Positions 58,060 through 64,000 of a DNA stretch of 64,000 nucleotides are shown piece after piece. The position numbers were made by a program, and so were the translations under genes. The stretch comes from Rattus norvegicus (taxonomy: Eukaryota > Chordata > Mammalia > Rodentia > Muridae), in NCBI RefSeq assembly GCF_036323735.1, contig NC_086027.1:90652662-90716661 (forward strand), written 5' to 3'. Position 1 is the stretch's first letter; each line of letters begins with the position of its first letter. The notes beneath the pieces are model-generated. The model saw nothing but the letters and a program-made list of their open reading frames with translations, did no database searches and was not told the DNA's origin.

Positions 58060-59035
58060 TCCTCACTTCCCTCACATCTGATTTTGCCCCCATCATTTGT
58101 CTTCACTGGAACCACTTTTGGTACTGTCCCCAGTGAGTTGCCTGTTGCCAAAATCAATGAACACTTGTCTGTCTTCATCTGAAAATTCCGAGAAGCTCGG
58201 GAGAACACTCCCTTCTTAGAACACTTTAGTTTCTTTGGCTTTTCTCTTATTTCCTGGTTGCCAGTTGGTCTCATTCTCCCTTGACAGTGATTTCTCTTCA
58301 TCCCAGACTGAAAATATTGCAACTGGGTTCCTTCTCTCATCTCCCTGCTTGTTTCTCGAGTGTTCACAACATTCCTCTGGCTTTAAACAAGGCATAAGTT
58401 CATAGCCAAGTCCTTATCCCCATCTTAAACACCTCCTCAGAAATACAGGCCTGTATTTTCGAGTGTTCACAACATATATCTGCCTGGATGCTTTGAACAT
58501 GACCCAAGTTCAACATATACTTGTGATTTCCACCTGAAGAGGTCAGCTTTCCCTAAATTACCCATACTGTGACCATTAGTGTATGAGAAACTGAAAGGGA
58601 CCCTTTGATTGTTTCTACTTAATGTTACCTCTCTAGTTCATTAATAAGTACTGTTTCTTATAAAAGAATATTTCAAATGTGTCTATTTATCATCTTTAAT
58701 TACCACCCCAGTTCCCCTCCCCCCAAAAAAATTGAACAAAATATAATTCCTTATTGTGTCTTCTTCAATAGATTTTTCATCCATAGTTTTCCTTTATTCC
58801 CTGTTATGGTTCTGCACATTGCAACAAGACTAATCTTTCACAAAAGGAAATTACAGCACATTTTTTTCTCCTGCTTATAAAGTATTTATCTTTGTTCTCC
58901 TGAAAACTCCAGAAACACTGCTGAGAGCTATGAGGCCCACACAGGATTGATGACTTGTGCTCCAGCCATTCCTCAAATGCCATTCCCTCCTCTCCCTGGG
59001 CCCTTGTCACAATGAGGTTCTCAAAATGGAAATGT
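58060..59035 (+). mobile_element. L2 (LINE-2, CR1 clade) remnant
   Basis: The order of weak matches follows L2: 'GAACACTTTAGTTTCTTTGGCTTTTCTC', a region aligned to the reverse-transcriptase codons, 'TGCCTGGATGCTTTGAACATGACCC', and after a diverged centre the 3' end 'CATTGCAACAAGACTAATCTTTCACAAAAGG', 'GTGCTCCAGCCATTCCTCAAATGCC' and 'TCTCCCTGGGCCCTTGTC'. L2 is extinct in placental mammals, so this is a fossil of great age. The 103-codon minus-strand frame at 58367-58056 is a shadow of it. Confidence 0.65.
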
Positions 59036-59057
59036 TCTTTTCTTTAGAGTTGAAGTT

Positions 59058-59330
59058 CCTTCTGCGCTGGACAGATGGCTCAATGGATAGAGACACATGC
59101 TACTCTTACAAAGGACTCATATGTGGTTTCCAGTATCCACTTAGGCAGCTCACGACTGCTTGTAATCCCAGGGGACCTGATGCCTCTGGCCTCTGCAGGC
59201 ACCTAAAATTGTTTAATGTTGACACACAGACACACATACATACATACATACATACATACATACATACATACATACATACACACATATACACACACATACA
59301 CACATACACACACGATATTAACATTTAAAA
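59058..59330 (+). mobile_element. B3-type SINE with 12-bp TSD
   Basis: The head GCGCTGGACAGATGGCTCAATGG (59064 on) is that of the B2/B3 tRNA-related SINEs. The body 'CCAGTATCCACTTAGGCAGCTCACGACTGCTTGTAATCCCAGGGG' and 'CTCTGGCCTCTGCAGGCACC' is of the B3 form. The tail is a long (CATA)n/(CA)n run. A 12-bp direct repeat (AGAGTTGAAGTT) at 59046-59057 and 59331-59342 brackets it. Confidence 0.88.
59235..59284. repeat. (CATA)n tail microsatellite of the B3 SINE
   Basis: About twelve CATA units grown within the SINE tail, continuing as CACA/CATA to about 59313. The TYIHTYIHT and YVCMYVCM frames are translations of the repeat. Confidence 0.96.
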
Positions 59331-59519
59331 AGAGTTGAAGTTGTTGCTTCTTAAGCTTGTCTTATCTTTGTATCCTGGGGATCACGTTTATAACATAAAA
59401 TTGTGTTTTCAAGAAACCTCTTCTGTTCATTTATCTACAGTGGATGCCCCAGAATCTGTTAGCCTTTACCTAGGTGTCTTGTTCATTAATATTCCCCAAA
59501 TCTGTGTGCTAACATTATT

Positions 59520-60200
59520 TCTCCATTCATTTAAAGAAGTTTATTAAATGCATACATTTTACCATGTGACAAGATAAACAGATTGAGATAGGTCAGGGAA
59601 TAAATCAGACAAAATTCTCTACTCACATGCAACATAAATTCTGAGAGAAAATTGGAAATAAACAAAAATAATATATTATTAAAATAAATGTAGCATGATT
59701 ACAGTTTGCAGGAGGACTGGGTAGAGCACATGATAATGAATCAGGAATTCTTAAGAGGGGAGGAAGAAGGATCTAATTTCAAGGGAGTTTCCTGGATACT
59801 TTTAATTGACCTTTAAGCAAAAATCAAAGGTGGATGCAGAGTCAGAATATTTGGAGAATTACATTATGGGGAGGGAAAAAACAGATAGTAAAATAGTGTC
59901 TTCCCTTGTGAAGAATTTACAATACAAATAGGAAGGTTTTCAAGTAACATAGATATTTTCAAGGCACATAGATATTTAGATAAATATTTTCATCATATGT
60001 GAAAGAAAGTAATGAAAAAACAAAACAAAATTCTTAAAAGGTAGAATAGCAGAGAAAGCTTAGTTTGTGCTGGAAAGTGTGATTCAGTCAGAGCAGGACA
60101 TACTCTGAGCAGATCCCTGGCAAGAAGGTCTAGACAAAGAGACATGCTTTGAGGCAAAGTGGAGGCCTTTAGGGAAGTTTAAAATGCTACAAGTTAACTC
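59520..60200. mobile_element. Possible mammal-wide repeat (MIR/L2-like), very diverged
   Basis: 'TTTAAAGAAGTTTATTAAATGCATACATTTTACCATGTGACAAG...AATAAATCAGACAAAATTCTCTACTCACATGCAACATAAATTCTGAGAGAAAAT' recalls 'TTTATTGAGCACCTACTATGTGCCAGG...AACAAAACAGACAAAAATCCCTGCCCTCATGGAGCTTACATTCTAGTG'. Later 'AGCAGATCCCTGGCAAGAAGG...GCTTTGAGGCAAAG' fits the same family loosely. Confidence 0.35.
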
Positions 60201-60545
60201 ATTGGTGAAATGAAAAAAAGCCAATGGCTACAGCAGCAGAAGACTAGAAACCTGGAACATACAGAAGTTGTAAAGTAGTCGGGGCTCATACTACCTAAGG
60301 TCTGGTGGACCAACATATCTCACAAATACAGGCAAAAACACAGGTGCACACGAAACAAAAAGACTCCAAAAAGAAAACTAAAAGCAATGTTAAGTATAAA
60401 TATAAACCTCAGAAGGAGTGTGGATAAGCAAGAGATATGGTTCAGTTACTATTTAAAGATTATAATGTTGGTGATACATTTTAGAAGACTCTGGTCAATC
60501 TGTGAATTCAATTTCTAGCAAGTAAAAGTAGATGTGATAAGGTAA
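60201..60545. other. Unassigned non-coding DNA
   Basis: No gene or repeat is recognised. Confidence 0.4.
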
Positions 60546-60599
60546 GGATGATGATGATGACGACGACGATGACTACCACAATGACGATGATGATGATAC
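60546..60599. repeat. (GAT)n / (GAC)n trinucleotide repeat
   Basis: GAT units change to three GAC units, pass a short ACTACCACA interruption and return to GAT. No long frame crosses it, so it does not encode an Asp tract. Confidence 0.93.
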
Positions 60600-61589
60600 A
60601 TAAGTGTTGTTGTTTTAAAAAAGAGAAGTACGCTTAAGCCAGATGTCCTAGAGGTTAGATAATTCAAAGAGGAATATAAGACCTAGCCTAACACTGGTTA
60701 TATAGAAGGATGTCCAATAAAATACACAGCATGTGCAAGGGATCAGAAGTTGGTACTGTAATGCTATATTTGAATGACTAAAGTATTCAATAAGGTCTGT
60801 AACAGGGACTTATAGGAAGGAGGAAGGAGATATGAGATCAAAGATACACCATTTAACTACCATGGGTACTTATAGTATTTGAGCTTGATCTATGGGTTGT
60901 CAGTGGATGACTTATACCAGTAAAGAAAAATTACTTATTCTGGTAGTGGGAGAAGAGATGACTCCTGTAAAATTCAGATCAATATGGATGAAGCTTTCTG
61001 TGCAGCATGGGAAAACTGATATGAAAGATTAAATTGCTTTATTTTGTGACCTTTTGGTTTTGGGTGAAAAATTAAAAGGATGAGTGGTTATGAGATTTAA
61101 AATGTCATCTATGGTCTTTGCTGAGATTTGCTTCATTGGCCAACCCTAGACAGAACTCCTGGTAAGACAGCTTTGGTTGTTGGTCTTGGCTAATATGAGC
61201 AGCATCAGAAAAGTTTCAATGCAAGATAAAAAACGTGGGGGGCACCAGGGTCTGTGCTTACCATTAAAATAGACTAACAGAGGCTCCTAGAATTTTGGAA
61301 ACACCACATGGTTAGAAAAACTATTTTTCTAAACGTCCCTCTTATTATTTTTTGTGGCTTCAGTGAGTTGATTATGCACATACGAAACATCCAGTAGCTT
61401 GTTTGGCCATTGTACAGAGGGTATAAGTACTTGTGAAATTTGACTCTATGCAAAAGCAGAGGAGAACTGAATCATTACTTTTTAGTTTATTCTTCAGAGA
61501 TAGAATGGAATGAACAATAAATCCACAGGCAGTTTTTAAAACTTTCACTAAGTTTGTTCTTTGACAGGTTCACGTTTGTATAATTTACA
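60600..61589. other. Unassigned non-coding DNA
   Basis: No gene or repeat family is recognised. Confidence 0.4.
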
Positions 61590-61990
61590 TTCTGATAATT
61601 ATAAGTCCCCTAATCTCTCTACCCTCATATAACTCTCCTCAATCCCTGTAATTCCCTTCTAATAGTCATGACTTTTGTTGTTGGACTTGCGTTTTGTTGT
61701 CTGTTTTGTCTTGTTTTGTGATCCGCGGAGTTTAACAGGATCATCCGTAAATCATGGGTTCAGAACTACTCATTGGAATGTGGTAAGATCCTCGGTGGAT
61801 ACACGACTTGCTACAACTGCTCCTCGTCTAGCATCCATTGGTAACCAACTGTTCAGTAAGGAAGGATAGGACACCAATGAATCTGTCCTCAGTCCATACA
61901 TGACTCTTCAGAAGCCTTGACTTGGGTGGATCCCCTGAAGACAGCCATGTTTGCCTGTCCAGAAGTCAGCACTATCCAGTCCTCTCCTGT
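61590..61990 (-). mobile_element. Lx-type L1 3'UTR fragment, antisense
   Basis: 'TTTGTGATCCGCGGAGTTTAACAGG', 'AAATCATGGGTTCAGAACTACTCATTGGAATGTGG', 'CGGTGGATACACGACTTGC' and 'CTAGCATCCATTGGTAACCAACTGTTCAG' follow the reverse complement of the old murid Lx 3'UTR (GTTTGTGACCCACTGAGTTT, GGGTTTGCAACTATCCATTGG, GGCATCCATCAGTAGCCAATAG). The 64-codon plus frame here is a shadow. Confidence 0.7.
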
Positions 61991-63603
61991 GTTCTCTGCC
62001 TAAATATTGTTTCCACTTATTCTATAATATTTTTTGAACCTTCAAGATGGTGGTACAAATGTCCTCTTTAAGGTTTAGTGCCCAATGATATAGTTACATT
62101 TTTTTTTAAAATTTCCCGTGAGTATCTACATTCTCAATGTTTTTTACACTTTATTTCTCTATTCAGACAGAATTCAAGATAGTTTCCATGAATCACCTAG
62201 TGAGTTGAAGCTTTATAGGAAGAGTTGAAAATGTTACCTGCTGCTGAGGAATATGGTAAGGATGAATGACCTGGGGATAAATAGAGTAGATGGAGTCATT
62301 AACATGTGAACTTAGAAATTATTAACCTAATACTGTTTCTGGGATTCAAGGTCACTTGGTGACATTGTTTAGCCTTGAGTACTAGCTTAAGTAGAATGAC
62401 AGTCAAGTTAGGTAACCTGATCTGGAATATGACAGGAAAGGTGTTGTTGAAAAATCAAGAGGGCAAATGGTTGTAAGGAAATGGCCAGAAAGGTTTCAAG
62501 TGATGGACCAAGGCAAATGACAATGAAACAGAAGGAACTAAGGTATCTTGGAAGTAGAGACAAGTAGACAGCATTGGCAGGAACAATATTCAGGCAATAT
62601 CTATGAAGCTCCAGATCATATGGTGTGGGGATAAAGAGGACATGGTGGGTCACCATTGCATTAAAACTTATGTAAAAATACCTAATGCTTTACAGGACAT
62701 CTTATATTTCCCATGAACTGAGAACAAAGAATCAAGATGAGGTTTCTGAATGGAAGTCAGTGAATAGCTAAAGTAGGGTGTAAGTGACCCTCCCCACCCC
62801 AAATGGACATCAACGTTATCTAACAGGATGGCAAAAGAATAGTTATGGTTCTTTTCTCATGAAAGACTATGAATTAATTATTATCAGGTGTCAACAACAG
62901 AACCAGACACACAGAGGGCAACTGTGCAAAACATCGTTATTGTTTTCTGTGTGTCCATTTACTTCTAAGCCAAGCTATACTTTCTCAGCAGAAGTTTTAT
63001 TTATTTATTTTTAAGCTATAAAGAGGAGAATGTAATTATAAATGAAACCCAGTGGAGACTAAACACGGAGTTACAACACTATACAAAGAATCTCCGTCCT
63101 GAGCTCAGAATCAGCTGACTGCATGAGCGAGGTAGGTTCAAGTTTGTCTAGTGTTTCCACAGTAATCCCTTATCAAGTTGAAACGGCATTCATGGACAGG
63201 ACTCAAGCATGTCCTGGCTACACCAAATGGAAAAATGCCCCCACACTTCCTACTTCTGTCAACACTACCACTTCTCATTCAAAATCATATGCTATGATAT
63301 TGTTTCTTTCCTGTTGTCAAATAACAGTAGAGTGAAAAGGAAAGATGACCATGTGATAGCTGACATCAACCCGTTGCAGGGTTGACTTGGGGGAAGCCAG
63401 GGAAGTGTCAAGTTCACAAGTGAAGCTAACGGATATCAGACAAAGAAACTAAGATAGTTCTCTTGTTAATATGGAGAATTGCATTCTTCTAGTGCTTATA
63501 AGTCTATAAGTAATTATCTATCATGTATCAGAATGCTTTCAAGTGCATAATAATTTAGGCAAGGAATACTCCAACCTGATACTTTATTAAAAGTATTAGA
63601 GGC
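61991..63603. other. Unassigned non-coding DNA
   Basis: No gene is recognised. Frames of 60-80 codons on both strands have no domain. Confidence 0.4.
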
Positions 63604-63790
63604 AGGACTTGAGAAATGACTTAGTGGTTAAGAGCACTTGTTCTTTCAGAAGAGCCAGGTTCAATTCCCAGGATCCACATGGCAGCTCACATCCATCTTT
63701 AACCCCAATTTCTGAAGATCCTACATCCTATTCTGGCTTCTGTAAGAACCTAGATGCATATGGTGCAAAACCACACATTGAAGAAAGCAA
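63604..63790 (+). mobile_element. B3-like SINE, diverged
   Basis: 'AGGACTTGAGAAATGACTTAGTGGTTAAGAGCACTTGTTCTTTCAGAAGAGCCAGGTTCAATTCCCAGGATCCACATGGCAGCTCACATCC' keeps the B2/B3 head with both promoter boxes (B box GGTTCAATTCC) and the B3-type centre. The 3' part is decayed and no flanking repeat is visible. Confidence 0.85.
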
Positions 63791-64000
63791 TTACATAACA
63801 CAATATATTTTTAAACTTTTTTTAAAAGAACATAAGGTCATATAAGCTTAGTGGACAAATTCTGCACACAGCTGCGTCTGAAAGCCCCTCTCTAGACATT
63901 AAATCACCATGGCCTCAATGTTCTTAGCTACAGAACAGAGAAAATCATGAGTACTTTCATTGTAGAGTTAGTCTGATTATTGATTATGGGTAAAATTATC

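Noticed and set aside
59106..59328. YVCM/TYIHT repeat proteins on both strands
   Set aside because: They are translations of the (CATA)n tail of the B3 SINE.

Overview
The window looks like rodent nuclear DNA, most probably rat (Rattus norvegicus). The evidence is an almost unmutated ID SINE of the BC1 type (32560-32657, minus), B2, B3, B4 and B1 SINEs, and several young L1 copies with the rat-type L1 3' end: a poly(A) tail, a G-rich 3'UTR tract and rat-like ORF1/ORF2. The sequence is AT-rich, full of microsatellites, and has no recognisable host exon, tRNA, snRNA or CpG-island promoter. I read it as an intergenic or deep-intronic repeat landscape. It shows no bacterial or phage features, no CRISPR and no operon.

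The dominant object is a near full-length L1 on the minus strand (about 36969-43397, 6.4 kb). It has a GC-rich 5'UTR (42648-43397), an intact 357-codon ORF1 (42647-41574) and a 59-bp intergenic spacer. ORF2 starts at 41514 and is broken by a one-base insertion in an A-run (39177-39181) and by a premature TAG (37770-37772). The 3'UTR with its G-rich tract and A-tail follows. All catalytic residues I can check in the endonuclease and reverse transcriptase are kept, so the lesions look recent. Three shorter, 5'-truncated copies of the same L1 type lie at 7650-7883 (-), 21231-21679 (-) and 28470-28822 (+). The first two have perfect 16-bp and 14-bp target-site duplications.

Layout from left to right: 1-7.6 kb is unassigned AT-rich DNA with a B2 (1631-1810) and a B4-type SINE (5997-6305). 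From 7.6 to 13.1 kb lie a young L1 end, an old L1 ORF2 remnant (9771-10075), a mammal-wide L1 remnant (11140-12010) and an Lx-type L1 3' end (12420-12963). From 13 to 18 kb there is a GC-rich 41-bp duplication (16009-16090), a CA repeat and a layered locus (16985-18060) in which an LTR with a long GA tract sits inside an older repeat. From 21 to 24 kb a young L1 is nested in an older rodent repeat, followed by a diverged 17-bp minisatellite (22447-22597) and a large inverted repeat (22950-23135 with 23570-23785). From 26 to 36.6 kb there are purine/pyrimidine tracts, MIR SINEs, the ID element and simple repeats. The L1 occupies 37-43.4 kb. From 43.4 to 64 kb there are old repeats, an Lx L1 3'UTR (46770-47725), an L2 remnant (58060-59035), a B3 SINE with 12-bp target duplications, another Lx fragment (61590-61990) and a final B3-like SINE.

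The only functional protein logic is that of the retrotransposons. L1 ORF1 (RNA-binding chaperone) and ORF2 (endonuclease/reverse transcriptase) form the machinery that mobilises L1 RNA in cis and SINE RNAs (ID, B1, B2) in trans. The target-site duplications and A-tails here are the footprints of that activity. I did not find a convincing undescribed system. The most unusual structures are the inverted repeat, the 17-bp minisatellite, the G-rich and polypurine tracts and the tandem similarity inside the L1 5'UTR.
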